From Pelodictyon luteolum (GTDB taxonomy: Bacteria > Bacteroidota > Chlorobiia > Chlorobiales > Chlorobiaceae), in contig NZ_LVWG01000016.1 of assembly GCF_001622165.1 (NCBI RefSeq), positions 1-64,000 of the forward strand: a stretch of 64,000 nucleotides of DNA. The letters are read 5' to 3'. The notes under the pieces were generated by a model. It was not told the DNA's origin. It was given only the letters and a program-made list of their open reading frames with translations, and searched no databases. Positions 28,408 through 37,863 of the stretch are shown in pieces. Numbering within the stretch: position 1 is the first letter of the stretch; every line of letters begins with the position of its first letter. The translations under genes and the position numbers were made by a program.

Positions 28408-28818
28408 TCAGGAAAACCTTATCTGGCTCACTAAAGTCCTGAACTCCCGCCTGAAATCATCGAGGGTTGGAATCGCCCCTCCTTTTCTTGTATACAGCAA
28501 TACCATGTCAACGGATCCGGGCAAAGCCGAAAGGGAGGTCTCCCTCATCCGCTGCGCAATAAACGGCTTTTCCAGTCGGTATGCCTCCCGCATCATCCTT
28601 TTGGCGCGGTTACGCCTGACGGCCGAGGGCAGCGTTTTTTTGCTGACGGCGAACATAACAGAGGGGAATACTGACTTCGGGACATCTCCCGGAGAGCGGT
28701 ACGCAATCCGGAGGAAATCACCTTTAAGGCTTTTCCCGTTGGTGAAGAGCAGCGATATCACTGCTCTCTTCCTCAAGATCTCATGCCGTGGCAGAGCGTG
28801 GATATGCGTTTTTGACAA
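28408..28818 (-). CDS. rnpA: Ribonuclease P protein component
   Basis: Basic protein subunit of RNase P, which matures tRNA 5-prime ends with the M1 RNA. Recognised by LPRHEILRKRAVISLLFTNG at the N terminus and the RNR-type motif AVRRNRAKRMMREAYR in the middle. Residues after about 90 are more variable. At 136 residues it is typical. It lies 53 nt downstream of rpmH, the near-universal arrangement beside the origin. Confidence 0.95.
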   Translation of the reverse strand: MSKTHIHALPRHEILRKRAVISLLFTNGKSLKGDFLRIAYRSPGDVPKSVFPSVMFAVSKKTLPSAVRRNRAKRMMREAYRLEKPFIAQRMRETSLSALPGSVDMVLLYTRKGGAIPTLDDFRREFRTLVSQIRFS

Positions 28819-28871
28819 TACCTGAAAAAGCAGTTATGCATCCATGCCGGACTCCCGGCAAAGCGATGTTG

Positions 28872-29033
28872 TTATTTACCTGCAGTTCCCATCTCGCTGC
28901 TGACCGTCAGCGAATGACGACCTTTAGCTCTTCTTGCCGAAAGGATCTTGCGGCCGTTCTTGGTCGACATGCGCAACCTGAAGCCGTGCTTGTTCCTTCT
29001 TTTCCTGTTGCTGGGCTGAAATGTTCTCTTCAT
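28872..29033 (-). CDS. rpmH: 50S ribosomal protein L34
   Basis: A 53-residue basic ribosomal protein. Translating the complementary strand from 29033 gives [20 protein letters not shown] followed by [20 protein letters not shown], the L34 signature, and a short tail [13 protein letters not shown] before TAA. L34 is usually about 45 residues, so the tail is a slight extension. First gene of the rpmH-rnpA-yidD-yidC cluster, reading away from dnaA. Confidence 0.96.
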   Translation of the reverse strand: MKRTFQPSNRKRRNKHGFRLRMSTKNGRKILSARRAKGRHSLTVSSEMGTAGK

Positions 29034-29084
29034 CTCAAATGGCTCCTCACCGTGTTGTAGGGATAAACTATCAAAACATCAAAA

Positions 29085-29500
29085 TTACTGGGCGCGTAAT
29101 TTAGCATAATGCCCTGTCATTAACAAATCCGCTTCAGCATTAAATATACTGTGCCCTCTGCAGCCGATATTCCTCTCTGAGAAGGCCCGAAACCCCCGGC
29201 AGTTCATCGGCCTCAGAATGTTGATAACTTGTGGATAAAAAAATTCCACCGGCCCCGGCGCCGCGGACTGCCGCGTGAAGGCATTGTCAACAGATGTGGA
29301 TATCTTTTTCATAAAAACCTATAAAACAATAATTTTAAATATTTTACAATGTTGATAACTCTGTTGATACTATACACTGGAGATGGGCGTTTTTTCCGTG
29401 GACGAATTCTTTTTTCTCTCCCTAAAACTGTAACTTGCTGACAGTCAGATGTTGATGGACCGCGTTAGAGGCCCGTCCCCCTTCATAACTCCCGTTTTCC
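29085..29500. other. Origin region, upstream part (rpmH-dnaA spacer)
   Basis: A gene-free stretch of 467 nt between divergent rpmH and dnaA. It holds a run of DnaA-box-like 9-mers in one orientation: TGTTGATAA at 29219, TGTGGATAA (perfect complement of TTATCCACA) at 29230, TGTGGATAT at 29295, TGTTGATAA at 29350 and TGTTGATAC at 29362. An AT-rich block at about 29301-29349 lies between them and could be the unwinding element. Gene order and switch of coding strand also mark oriC. Any dnaA promoter must lie here, but I could not pick one. Confidence 0.75.
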
Positions 29501-30970
29501 ATGCTTTACGCAGATACCATGATCCTTCCGGAGAAGCAGGACACCCGACACCGGAACAATGATTCTATTGAGCAACAGGTATGGAGCTCATGCCTTGATG
29601 CCATACGGGAACACATCAATCCGCTTGCATTTCAAACCTGGTTTTCCCCCATCCATCCGCTGGACTACTCGGGAAACGAACTGACCATTCAGGTGCCCAG
29701 CACCTTTTTTTATGAATGGATTGAAGAGCATTACTCCCAGTTCCTCAAAGAAGCGCTACGGGAGGTGATCGGACCCGAAGCACGACTGATGTACTCCATC
29801 GTCATGGACAAGTCGCAGGGTCAACCTGTAACTATGCAGCTCCCCCCCCAGAACGTTCAGGTCGAGAAGAAAGTTGAAATTTCTTCCAGAGACGGAGGCA
29901 AGGCCGACAGGGCATTTGAACGCGATGTTGAGCGCTTTGAAACACATCTGAACGCCAAATACACTTTCGATACCCTCATCAGGGGAGATTGCAACTCTCT
30001 AGCCTTTGCCGCGGCTAAATCTGTTGCCCAGAACCCCGGCCAGAACGCGTTCAACCCCCTCGTTATCTATGGCGGAGTAGGGCTTGGCAAAACGCACATC
30101 ATGCAGGCTATTGGCAATACCGTCAGAGAGAGCCGTGAAGCATCGAAAGTACTCTATGTATCCAGTGAAAAATTTGCGATCGATTTCGTGAACGCCATCC
30201 AGAATGGCAAAATTCAGGAGTTCTCGTCATTCTACCGCAACATCGACGTCCTCATCATTGATGATATCCAGTTTTTTTCCGGCAAGGAAAAGACCCAGGA
30301 AGAGATATTCCATATATTCAATACGCTTCACCAGTCGAACAAACAGATCATACTGTCAGCCGATCGACCCATGAAGGATATCAAGGGAATTGAAGACCGG
30401 CTTATTTCTCGCTTCAACTGGGGCCTTTCGGCTGACATTCAGCCTCCGGACTATGAAACACGCAAGGCCATCATTCTCAGCAAACTCCACCAGAGCGGCG
30501 TAAACTTCGATGAGAACGTCATAGAATTCATTGCCAACAATGTAACCGACAACGTTCGTGAACTGGAAGGATGCATCGTGAAGCTGCTTGCAGCGCAATC
30601 TCTCGACAAACGGGAGATTGATCTGCAGTTCACAAAGTCGACCCTGAAGGACATCATCCGTCACACAACCAAGCAGCTGAACCTCGATACAATCGAAAAA
30701 GCTGTCTGCGAATACTTCTCCATCACTTCAAACGATCTCAAAGGAAAATCTAAAAAAAAGGAGATCGCCGTTGGAAGACAGATTGCAATGTATCTTTCAA
30801 AGCAGATGACGGATTCTTCATTGAAAACGATCGGCCTGCATTTCGGAGGACGCGACCATTCAACAGTTATCCATGCGATCAATACCATTGCCAAGAAAGT
30901 TGAGTCCGGCGGGGAAGACCGTGGTAAAATCGATGAAATACGCAGAAGAATTGAGATAATATCAATGTAA
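29501..30970 (+). CDS. dnaA: Chromosomal replication initiator DnaA
   Basis: AAA+ ATPase that binds DnaA boxes and melts oriC. The N-terminal domain I (helicase-interacting) is at about residues 25-100. A variable linker follows, and then the ATPase with Walker A GGVGLGKT at 191-198 and Walker [11 protein letters not shown] near 250. Sensor and box-VII residues are in [11 protein letters not shown], and the domain IV DNA-binding signature [11 protein letters not shown] is near 455. At 489 residues it is normal. No good Shine-Dalgarno is seen; an ATG six codons in (29519, MILPEKQ) is an alternative start. Confidence 0.97.
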   Translation: MLYADTMILPEKQDTRHRNNDSIEQQVWSSCLDAIREHINPLAFQTWFSPIHPLDYSGNELTIQVPSTFFYEWIEEHYSQFLKEALREVIGPEARLMYSIVMDKSQGQPVTMQLPPQNVQVEKKVEISSRDGGKADRAFERDVERFETHLNAKYTFDTLIRGDCNSLAFAAAKSVAQNPGQNAFNPLVIYGGVGLGKTHIMQAIGNTVRESREASKVLYVSSEKFAIDFVNAIQNGKIQEFSSFYRNIDVLIIDDIQFFSGKEKTQEEIFHIFNTLHQSNKQIILSADRPMKDIKGIEDRLISRFNWGLSADIQPPDYETRKAIILSKLHQSGVNFDENVIEFIANNVTDNVRELEGCIVKLLAAQSLDKREIDLQFTKSTLKDIIRHTTKQLNLDTIEKAVCEYFSITSNDLKGKSKKKEIAVGRQIAMYLSKQMTDSSLKTIGLHFGGRDHSTVIHAINTIAKKVESGGEDRGKIDEIRRRIEIISM

Positions 30971-31254
30971 TCATCACTGGATGAAGGACGTTGATAACGT
31001 GTTGACTTCCTGTTGGCGGAATATGGACAAGTGCATAACTGTCAACATGGTTTGAAAGGCTCCAAAACCATCAACAAACAGTAAACATCCGGAACAGTAC
31101 TACACTAACAGGTTATCAACATAAAATAGGTGCTGCTGGGGATTATTAAAATATTAAAAAATATAAAGTTAAGGGTTTAAGAATAAGAGTTATCAAGATA
31201 TCAACACCCTCTACAGCAACAACAGTCTTCTTTTTTAAAAATTTCAAATAGTAA
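30971..31254. other. Origin region, downstream part (dnaA-dnaN spacer)
   Basis: 284 nt without a gene. Near-consensus DnaA boxes are CGTTGATAA at 30989, TTATCAACA at 31113, TTATCAAGA at 31190 and ATATCAACA at 31198. The last three read in the opposite direction to those upstream of dnaA. A strongly AT-rich block with ATTAAAATATTAAAAAATAT lies at about 31141-31180. Together with the upstream spacer this suggests a two-part origin around dnaA. The dnaN promoter should also be here. Confidence 0.6.
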
Positions 31255-32391
31255 ATGTTGGACCAGATGAAATTGACCTCCTCAATCCGGCAGCTGCAGG
31301 ATGCAGTCAGTAAAGTTGCTCAGGCTATTCCTGCCAAATCGATCGATCAGCGTTTCGAGAATATCAACCTTTCTATTGAACCCGGTGAGCTCACGTTGTT
31401 TGCTTCTGATGGAGAAATCTCCATTACTGCCAAAAGTGGTGTGGAAACCTCAGATAGCGGCAATATCGGCATCCGTGCCAGAACGCTGCAGGATTTTCTC
31501 AGAAGCATGTACGACACTTCGGTCATGTTTTCAATTGAGCGGCAGGAGATCAGTGATCACGGAACTGTCAGTATTTCTACTGACAAAGGCCGTTACCGGA
31601 TTCCCTGCCTTTTCCAGAGCAAACCTGAAAAGCAGGACAAGAATTATGATATCTCCATTGAGATGGAGACTTCTGAGATTCTTGACCTGATACAGAAAAC
31701 TACCTTTGCCTGCAGTGTCGATGGCATGCGCCCTGCAATGATGGGTGTATTGTTTGAACTTGAAGGTGCCATCATCACAGCCGTGGCAACAGACGGACAC
31801 CGCCTTGTGCGATGCCGCAAGGCATCCTCGGTTGATTTAAGCGAAAAAACCAAGGTGGTGGTTCCTGCGCGGGTGCTTTCCATTCTCCAGAAACTTGCTC
31901 AGACCGAATCGGTCACCATGCAATTTGACAGTGAAAGGAAGTTTGTCCGATTCATCTGTGGAAGTGTCGTGCTTGATGCCGCTCTTATTGTTGAGCCTTA
32001 CCCGAATTATGAGGCGGTCATCCCTGTGGAACACGATAGGAACCTCATCATCAATCGTTCGATGGTTTATGATTCTGTCCGCCGGGTCGGGAGGTTTTCA
32101 AGTATAGGAGACGTCAAGGTCGTTCTTGAGGGACAGGTAATGAAGATCATGGCTGAAAACACCAATGAAGGTGAGTCCGCACAGGAGGAACTGTCATGCG
32201 AGTTCAGTGGAGAGGATATCGCAATCGGATTCAATTCACGTTTCATAGAAGCCGCTTTGGCCCATCTTGATGAAAATGAGATTCGGATTGAATTGAAAAG
32301 CCCCACGACCGCAGTTATTTTCCGACCTCATGGAGAAGAAGAGAATGACAACCTGATCATTCTCGTTATGCCGGTCCGCATCAATAATTGA
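31255..32391 (+). CDS. dnaN: DNA polymerase III beta subunit (sliding clamp)
   Basis: Ring-shaped processivity clamp that holds polymerase III on DNA. The chain shows the three-fold clamp architecture, with CSVDGMRPAMMGVLFELEG at the second domain, VATDGHRLVRCRK at the loop typical of beta clamps, and the C-terminal LVMPVRINN that ends the protein with the usual M-P-x-R motif. Length is 378 residues from the first ATG; the internal Met at 31267 (MKLTSSIRQLQ) matches usual DnaN N termini better. It follows dnaA and precedes recF, the classical order. Confidence 0.97.
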   Translation: MLDQMKLTSSIRQLQDAVSKVAQAIPAKSIDQRFENINLSIEPGELTLFASDGEISITAKSGVETSDSGNIGIRARTLQDFLRSMYDTSVMFSIERQEISDHGTVSISTDKGRYRIPCLFQSKPEKQDKNYDISIEMETSEILDLIQKTTFACSVDGMRPAMMGVLFELEGAIITAVATDGHRLVRCRKASSVDLSEKTKVVVPARVLSILQKLAQTESVTMQFDSERKFVRFICGSVVLDAALIVEPYPNYEAVIPVEHDRNLIINRSMVYDSVRRVGRFSSIGDVKVVLEGQVMKIMAENTNEGESAQEELSCEFSGEDIAIGFNSRFIEAALAHLDENEIRIELKSPTTAVIFRPHGEEENDNLIILVMPVRINN

Positions 32392-32402
32392 GATTGGCTT
32401 CT

Positions 32403-32432
32403 AAAGCCGGCGGCAGTTCGCAGTCGGCTTTT
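32403..32432 (+). terminator. Hairpin downstream of dnaN
   Basis: AAAGCCG at 32403-32409 pairs with CGGCTTT at 32425-32431, followed by a short T-rich run. It sits 11 nt after the dnaN stop, so dnaN and recF may be at least partly separate transcription units. Confidence 0.6.
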
Positions 32433-32525
32433 CTCTTTGGTGCATCTGCTGATCCTGCTAAAAATGATGACTGGTACCTTGAAAAGCGCCTATTTTCGAC
32501 GAGTACCTAAAATGAGGTACAGTCT

Positions 32526-33635
32526 TTGAGGCTCAAGAACATACAGGTTGAGAAGTTCAGGAACCATCATTCCCTCTCCTTCATGCCTGAAGAGGGCATT
32601 ACAGTGCTATATGGCCCCAATGGTTCCGGAAAAACCTCAGTGCTTGAAGCCATCCATTATTGCGCTCTCACTAAAAGCCTCTTGGGGGCACCCGAATCCG
32701 AGTGCATTGCTTTCTCAGAAGATTATTTTCTCATTTCCGGTGAGTTTGAAAGTACGCGCGGTACTGCGCTGAGTGTAAAGGTATCGTATGGAAAAGAAAG
32801 AGGTAAGCAGGTACATGTCAATCAAAGTGAGGTTAAACCGTTTTCACAACACGTTGGCACTATTCCCTGCATAACCTTTTCTCCCTCTGAAATTGCCATC
32901 GTCAACGGTTCACCTGGAGAACGAAGAAGATTCCTTGACAATGCACTGAGTCAGTCAGACCGCCGCTACCTTGAGGAATTGCTTGATTATCGTAGGGTCT
33001 TACAGCAGCGCAATGCTCTTCTCCTGCAGCTCACTTCTTCAGGTGGTAGATCCCTAGAAATGCTGGATCTCTGGACTGAGAATCTGGCTGATCTCGCGGC
33101 CGGAGTTACTCTCAGGCGCATCAGTTTCCTCGGCGAACTGTCGGTTTATTTCGAGCCGTTGCAGACCAATCTTGCCGGAGGAGGAACCCATATGGTGACT
33201 TATCGTTCTTCATTCGGTGTCATTGATCCGGGTCTTTCACGTGACGAACTTCGGAACCGTTTTATAATACGCTTTAAAGAGACCCAGCGCCAGGAGTTAC
33301 TGCGTGGTCAGACTATGTCGGGGCCACATAGAGACGATTTGCTGTTTGTTTCGAATGGTAGAGAAATTAAAAAATACGGTTCACAGGGCCAGCAGCGCGC
33401 TTTCCTTATAAGCTTGAAGCTCGCCCTTTTCCGTTACTTCAGCCATCGGCTTCCCGAAAGTCCCCTATGCCTTTTTGACGATATGTTCAGTGAACTTGAT
33501 GCAGAAAGGACTTCCGAAATCTTTAATATCCTTGAGGATTGCGGTCAGACTGTAGTAACTACGACTGATGCAGGCCTTCGTATAGGAGCTGCATCCGTCA
33601 ACGTGAAATCACTTCCCGGTTATAGAGGGGGCTGA
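32526..33635 (+). CDS. recF: DNA replication and repair protein RecF
   Basis: SMC-like ATPase that loads RecA at gapped DNA with RecO and RecR. The N terminus RLKNIQVEKFRNHHSLSF is typical, Walker A is GPNGSGKTSVLEAIHY, and the C-terminal half has GPHRDDLLF, GSQGQQRAFLISLKLA (ABC signature region) and LFDDMFSELDAER (Walker B and D-loop). Its 369 residues are usual. The start is TTG at 32526: the nearby ATG at 32512 runs into a stop after five codons, and the GAGG in that sequence serves well as ribosome binding site for the TTG. Confidence 0.95.
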   Translation: MRLKNIQVEKFRNHHSLSFMPEEGITVLYGPNGSGKTSVLEAIHYCALTKSLLGAPESECIAFSEDYFLISGEFESTRGTALSVKVSYGKERGKQVHVNQSEVKPFSQHVGTIPCITFSPSEIAIVNGSPGERRRFLDNALSQSDRRYLEELLDYRRVLQQRNALLLQLTSSGGRSLEMLDLWTENLADLAAGVTLRRISFLGELSVYFEPLQTNLAGGGTHMVTYRSSFGVIDPGLSRDELRNRFIIRFKETQRQELLRGQTMSGPHRDDLLFVSNGREIKKYGSQGQQRAFLISLKLALFRYFSHRLPESPLCLFDDMFSELDAERTSEIFNILEDCGQTVVTTTDAGLRIGAASVNVKSLPGYRGG

Positions 33636-33637
33636 AG

Positions 33638-33931
33638 ATGGCCAGAACGCGAAATCCTAAACTTTTCTCTGCCATTGCAGGGGAGATGTACCAGACTCTT
33701 GGTATGCGGGAGGCGTTCCTGCAGTTCAAGGCACTGGAAGCCTGGGGCGGGGTTGTTGGACCTGCAATTGCCCGCGCGACATCAATTGAAAGGTTTTCGG
33801 ATGGCCAGCTGTTTGTCAGGGTTCGCAATGCATCATGGCGTATGGAGTTGAACTACCGCAAAGTGGATATTGTCCGGCAACTCAACGCAGTTCTTGAGAA
33901 ACCAATGGTCAAGGAAATCATTTTCCGCTGA
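33638..33931 (+). CDS. DciA-like protein (DUF721)
   Basis: A 97-residue basic protein matching the DUF721/DciA pattern: an N-terminal helix, ALEAWGGVVGPAIARATSIE, then LFVRVRNASWRMELNYRKVDI and a C-terminal LVKEIIFR-like strand. DciA family proteins act as replicative helicase loaders in many bacteria that lack DnaC or DnaI. It follows recF by 2 nt and is likely co-translated with it. The location in the origin operon supports a replication role, but direct function here is inferred. Confidence 0.85.
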   Translation: MARTRNPKLFSAIAGEMYQTLGMREAFLQFKALEAWGGVVGPAIARATSIERFSDGQLFVRVRNASWRMELNYRKVDIVRQLNAVLEKPMVKEIIFR

Positions 33932-33996
33932 ATCATCGCGCCCCCTACGGGGATTCTTTTCTGTATGAAGGGTTCTGCGGGGCTTCTCTAAAGCCG

Positions 33997-34031
33997 AAAG
34001 CCCTCCAATGCATACTCATTGGGAGGGCTTT
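33997..34031. terminator. Terminator between convergent dciA-like gene and flavodiiron gene
   Basis: AAAGCCCTCC at 33997-34006 pairs perfectly with GGAGGGCTTT at 34022-34031 around a loop of about 15 nt, with further pairing of the inner AATG/CATT. A-rich and T-rich flanks make it usable from both sides, as expected between two converging genes. Confidence 0.8.
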
Positions 34032-34064
34032 CCATTGAAACGGACTCTCTTCGGGCTGTTCTCT

Positions 34065-35288
34065 TCAAATGTTGCAACTCAACCTGTACATTTCAATCAT
34101 TTTCTCCGCATAGGCTTTCCCAAAGTCAATGCATGCTTTAAACTCTTCTTCGTGCGGCTTGAACTTCACCATCATGTTGCGTTCAAACACTTTCAACTTG
34201 AGCATAGTGAAGTTTCCCTCAATCATTTTTGATGCCTCCCCGCTCCATCCAAATGATCCGAAAGCAGCTCCGAGCTTCCCTTTGTCCCGGATGGGATTAA
34301 TTGCGCCGAAGAATCCGTATATCTGCGGCAGGATGTTCTGATTGATGGTGGGTGAGCCCAGTATGATTCCCGATGCATGGGCGATCTTCTCTTCCAGTTT
34401 CGAGAAATGCGTATGCTCGATGTCACATACATCGATGGTGAAATCGCAGGAGCTCTTTAACCCTTCGGCAATCTTATTGGCCAGCAGCATAGTGTTTTCA
34501 TATGCCGAGACATAAGCAATGAGGATATTCTTTTCGTTTGGCAGAGCGATTGCGCCCATTGCATAACGCTGCGACATGTCGACGTACTTTTTCCAGTTGC
34601 TGCGCAGAATGGGGCCATGCCCCGGACATATGACTGAAATGTCCAGTGGTTTTATTTTTTCGATTGCCTGTATCATGTATTTGCTGAACGGGCGCAGAAT
34701 CGCATCGAAATAGTATGTGAACGCATCATCGAAGTCCCCGACTTCATCATCGTACATCTTTTCATTGCAGAAATGCGATCCGAACGAGTCGCAAGTAAAG
34801 AGTACTCGTTCCTCTTCAAGCCAAGTGTAGATCGTATCGGGCCAGTGGAGGTTTGGAGCATTTATGAAATGCAGCGTTTTGTTTCCAAGGTCAAGTGTAT
34901 CGCCGGTTTTCACAGCAATCGAACGGAAGTCATGTCCAGTTTGGTCTCGTAGGAATTTCAGCGCGTTTCCGCTCCCGACGACGGTAGCATTTGGTGCAAC
35001 CTTCAGAAGGTTTGCAACGTTGCCGGAATGGTCTGGCTCAGTATGGTCTACAATGATGTACTCAATCTCTGCCGGATCGGTGACCTGCTTGATCTTGGCT
35101 AGATATTCAGGCCAGAATTTCTCTTTTGTCGTCTCTATGATTGCTTTCTTCTCTGCATTGATGAAGTAGGAGTTGTAGGTTGTCCCGTATTTTGTCTCCA
35201 TGACTATATCAAAAGTGATAAGTCCGGGATCGAGTACGCCAATCCAGGTCACGCTAGGGCTTACTGGGAGGATGTTCTTGTCGGTCAT
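34065..35288 (-). CDS. Flavodiiron protein (FprA/A-type flavoprotein)
   Basis: Soluble O2 or NO reductase that protects anaerobes. It has an N-terminal metallo-beta-lactamase-like diiron domain (about residues 1-250) and a C-terminal flavodoxin domain (about 255-400). Diiron ligands are all present: His82, Glu84, Asp86 and His87 in DHTEPDHSG, His148 in NLHWPD, Asp167 in CDSFGSH and His224 in CPGHGP. The FMN-binding region includes [13 protein letters not shown] and [13 protein letters not shown]. There is no C-terminal rubredoxin or NAD(P)H:flavin domain, so electrons come from a separate partner. Length is 407 residues. O2 removal is the likely role in a strict anaerobe. Confidence 0.94.
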   Translation of the reverse strand: MTDKNILPVSPSVTWIGVLDPGLITFDIVMETKYGTTYNSYFINAEKKAIIETTKEKFWPEYLAKIKQVTDPAEIEYIIVDHTEPDHSGNVANLLKVAPNATVVGSGNALKFLRDQTGHDFRSIAVKTGDTLDLGNKTLHFINAPNLHWPDTIYTWLEEERVLFTCDSFGSHFCNEKMYDDEVGDFDDAFTYYFDAILRPFSKYMIQAIEKIKPLDISVICPGHGPILRSNWKKYVDMSQRYAMGAIALPNEKNILIAYVSAYENTMLLANKIAEGLKSSCDFTIDVCDIEHTHFSKLEEKIAHASGIILGSPTINQNILPQIYGFFGAINPIRDKGKLGAAFGSFGWSGEASKMIEGNFTMLKLKVFERNMMVKFKPHEEEFKACIDFGKAYAEKMIEMYRLSCNI

Positions 35289-35368
35289 ATGGTTTGTCTT
35301 TGGGTTTATGTTGTTTGTTCAGATATCCTTACTACCCTCTTACTGCCCCCTATCGTTCCCTTCTCGGC

Positions 35369-37747
35369 TTATTCCTCCTCTCCCGGTGAGAGGATCAATT
35401 CCTGAAGTTCAATGCCTTCGGGTGAAAATGAGAACAGAGTGTCGTCTGAAAATATTGAGCTGTAATCCTGCGGCTTGAAGAACGGCATGAACTTCTGGCA
35501 GTATTCATCCAACCGTTTCAGATAGAATGCTGTGTTTTCATCAGGTTTCTCTGCGCTCCATTCCGTTGCTATTTTTCCGCGGTCACTGGCTGCACCACCT
35601 TGTCCGGTTCCTGCGATATAGTACGTGATCCGGTCCCCTTTTGTTACTGTGATGTTGGAGCGGATGGCTGTTTCGTAAGTGATGGATTTCGAACGTTTCC
35701 CTGATGCTACGTCATCCTTGTACTGATCGATGGAGCTCTTCATGCTCTCTGTGCGTGAAAAATCAGTAATATCTAGTTCATGGTTCAGAATTTTGTTCCT
35801 GTACTCCCGGTATAGGTCATGCAGTCCTGAGATATCTTCGGAAAGAAGTTTTTCAAATCCTCTCCTTATGAAATCCCTTCCGAATTTCTCACCGCTACGG
35901 CTTGTCAGTGAAGAACCTTTCAGCTTCATTACGCCGTTATAGTCCAGTAGCGCATAGTTTTTCTTCAGGTAAGAGATCATCTTTCGGAATCGACCGTCAA
36001 AGCCAATGTTGATACCATCTGGCATTAGTTCCGACACGTCCTGAACCAGTGCCCTTTCTTCTGCTTCGCTCTTTACGGAGTCGGGAGGAATAAAGAGAAT
36101 TCCATCGGTATCGACTTCGATAATCCGACAACCTCTAGACTCGAATTCGCGGATCATTTTTCTTGCTATGGACTGTCCGGTGGATGTCACTCTGTCGGCT
36201 TCATCAAAATCATTGAACAGACCTCCGCTGAATCCGAGATAGCCGTACATTGCATTGATGAGAATCTTGAATGATCCCTGCATGGCATCGTAATTGGCGG
36301 CTAGTGATGCATTGTCTTTTCTTTTCTCTTCGGCTGCAAGCGCTTTGGCTTTCAGTCTGAGTTCCCTTAGATCACCTAGTACGCCTGGAAAGACTTTCAA
36401 TCCATCGCTTTTCGGGCAGACCTTATAAGAGAGCATGATCGAGGGGTACAGTGACTCCACGTCAGCATAGACAATCGGCCCCAGCACCCCTTTCCTGAAT
36501 ACTTCTGTGTATCCTCCCGCATGCTGTTGACCCAGTGTCGGACGTGGGACTGAGTGTTTGAGTCGGAGATACTCCCTGATAAACAGGGCTTCGATTTTAG
36601 CCGCCTGTCCGATTCTTGCCGTCATTGCATAGGTGTAGGGAAGCATCTGCGAAAGGTAGAAACTGCTTCCTGAAAGGAGGGTCGAGAGCTCCCTCGTCTC
36701 GCGGACGTCATCCAGGGCATAGGCCAGGAGCTTGTCGTTTTTCGTCCTCCACATCTCGGCTATGTCGCTGTAATCGACATAAGTCCGGTCTTCCGATGCA
36801 AATCCAAAGTGCCTGGCAACCGCTTTCAGTCCATAGCTCTGCATTGAGCGTTTTGCGATATCATAGCTCTGGACAAGGAAGAGTGTATCGATAACATGGC
36901 GTCCAGGAATATCATAAAACGGGTAGTCAATGCTACGTTCAGCAAAGCGAATGCTTGCCGGATAGGATTTCGGCAATGCTCCATCCCTTCCAATTGCAAA
37001 AGGAACGCGGTGCAGTTCACAGCGAGCCTGAATATACGGTAGATCAAAACTGAAGATGTTGTGTCCTTCAATCACGTCTGGATCTTTCTCGGTGATTATC
37101 TTCACCATCTCCAGGAGGAGATCTTTCTCTGTGCGGTTGCGTGAGTGGATGGCTAGTTCCCAGCCTCGATTGTCTGACATCGATATGATGATGATTTCAT
37201 CCTCTCCGATTCCTCGCCCTTTTTTCGGAGGTCGTGCAGGGTCATATAGGGTTTCGATGTCTAGCTGCATCCTGTACAGCTCGTCGAATATCATTCCTTT
37301 AAAGAATGTCTTCCCCGTCTGCATCATATATTGCGTTACCCCGTCACCACGGCTGTATACATTCTGGATGACTTCCAGTCCCCCCTCTCCAGCGTCCATC
37401 ACTCCATTAACCTGCGCATTGGGTTGTTTACCTGCAAGATAGTCCAATGCCCCTCTGGAGCTTTTTAGATTCTTGAATATTGCCAGACTTCGATAATGGT
37501 TATCCCCTTCAAGCTTGACCAGCCAATATTTGCTCCCGTCCACCGGGATATAGCCCTCGAGAAGGGATGAATCCGTGAGAAAAAAGAATGGATAGAATGG
37601 CTCGTCATGGGATGATACCCCTTCTTTCGAGCGGTTGAACAATCTTATGTGTGTATCCGAGAACTGGTATGCGCCGACTATTCGCTCCTCTTTATCTTTA
37701 CCGAAGAGCAATTCGTTTTCCAGTATATCGCTAACTATTGTGTCCAT
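35369..37747 (-). CDS. Family-B DNA polymerase
   Basis: A 792-residue polymerase with proofreading exonuclease. Exonuclease motifs are QLDIET (Asp163, Glu165), [12 protein letters not shown] (228-239) and [12 protein letters not shown] (343-354). Polymerase motifs are [10 protein letters not shown] (motif A, 429-438), [12 protein letters not shown] (motif B, 494-505) and EVDTDGI (motif C, 544-550). All catalytic acidic residues are kept. In size it resembles E. coli Pol II, but the motifs DVESLYPS and DTDG differ from the commonest forms, and I do not claim orthology. It lies downstream of mnmG and the parS palindrome. A role in damage-tolerant or repair synthesis is likely, since Pol III handles replication. 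Confidence 0.92.
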   Translation of the reverse strand: MDTIVSDILENELLFGKDKEERIVGAYQFSDTHIRLFNRSKEGVSSHDEPFYPFFFLTDSSLLEGYIPVDGSKYWLVKLEGDNHYRSLAIFKNLKSSRGALDYLAGKQPNAQVNGVMDAGEGGLEVIQNVYSRGDGVTQYMMQTGKTFFKGMIFDELYRMQLDIETLYDPARPPKKGRGIGEDEIIIISMSDNRGWELAIHSRNRTEKDLLLEMVKIITEKDPDVIEGHNIFSFDLPYIQARCELHRVPFAIGRDGALPKSYPASIRFAERSIDYPFYDIPGRHVIDTLFLVQSYDIAKRSMQSYGLKAVARHFGFASEDRTYVDYSDIAEMWRTKNDKLLAYALDDVRETRELSTLLSGSSFYLSQMLPYTYAMTARIGQAAKIEALFIREYLRLKHSVPRPTLGQQHAGGYTEVFRKGVLGPIVYADVESLYPSIMLSYKVCPKSDGLKVFPGVLGDLRELRLKAKALAAEEKRKDNASLAANYDAMQGSFKILINAMYGYLGFSGGLFNDFDEADRVTSTGQSIARKMIREFESRGCRIIEVDTDGILFIPPDSVKSEAEERALVQDVSELMPDGINIGFDGRFRKMISYLKKNYALLDYNGVMKLKGSSLTSRSGEKFGRDFIRRGFEKLLSEDISGLHDLYREYRNKILNHELDITDFSRTESMKSSIDQYKDDVASGKRSKSITYETAIRSNITVTKGDRITYYIAGTGQGGAASDRGKIATEWSAEKPDENTAFYLKRLDEYCQKFMPFFKPQDYSSIFSDDTLFSFSPEGIELQELILSPGEEE

Positions 37748-37817
37748 ATAAATCTTTCTTCTTCATCCATTGATCCCCATCCTCAGATTCTTTTCTGTCG
37801 GGTGGCGCCTGTAGGTG

Positions 37818-37857
37818 GCAACGTTTCACGTGGAACATGTTCCACGTGAAACGTTGC
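37818..37857. other. Double parS-like centromere palindrome
   Basis: A perfect 40-bp palindrome between polymerase and mnmG. It consists of two abutting 16-mers in inverted orientation: CGTTTCACGTGGAACA at 37822-37837 and TGTTCCACGTGAAACG at 37838-37853. Each matches the B. subtilis parS site TGTTCCACGTGAAACA (or its complement) at 15 of 16 positions. ParB binds such sites to segregate origins, and parS near mnmG and oriC is common. No parA or parB gene lies in the window. Confidence 0.85.
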
Positions 37858-37863
37858 TCTCAT

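Noticed and set aside
29085-29312. 75-codon frame within the origin spacer
   Set aside because: Overlaps DnaA boxes, lacks a domain and has AT-rich, non-coding composition.
33234-33250. parS-like TCTTTCACGTGACGAA inside recF
   Set aside because: Only 12 of 16 positions match and it lies in conserved coding sequence; likely chance.
37818-37857. Palindrome read as an intrinsic terminator of mnmG
   Set aside because: No T-tract follows on the transcribed strand, and both arms match parS almost perfectly, so a centromere site explains it better.
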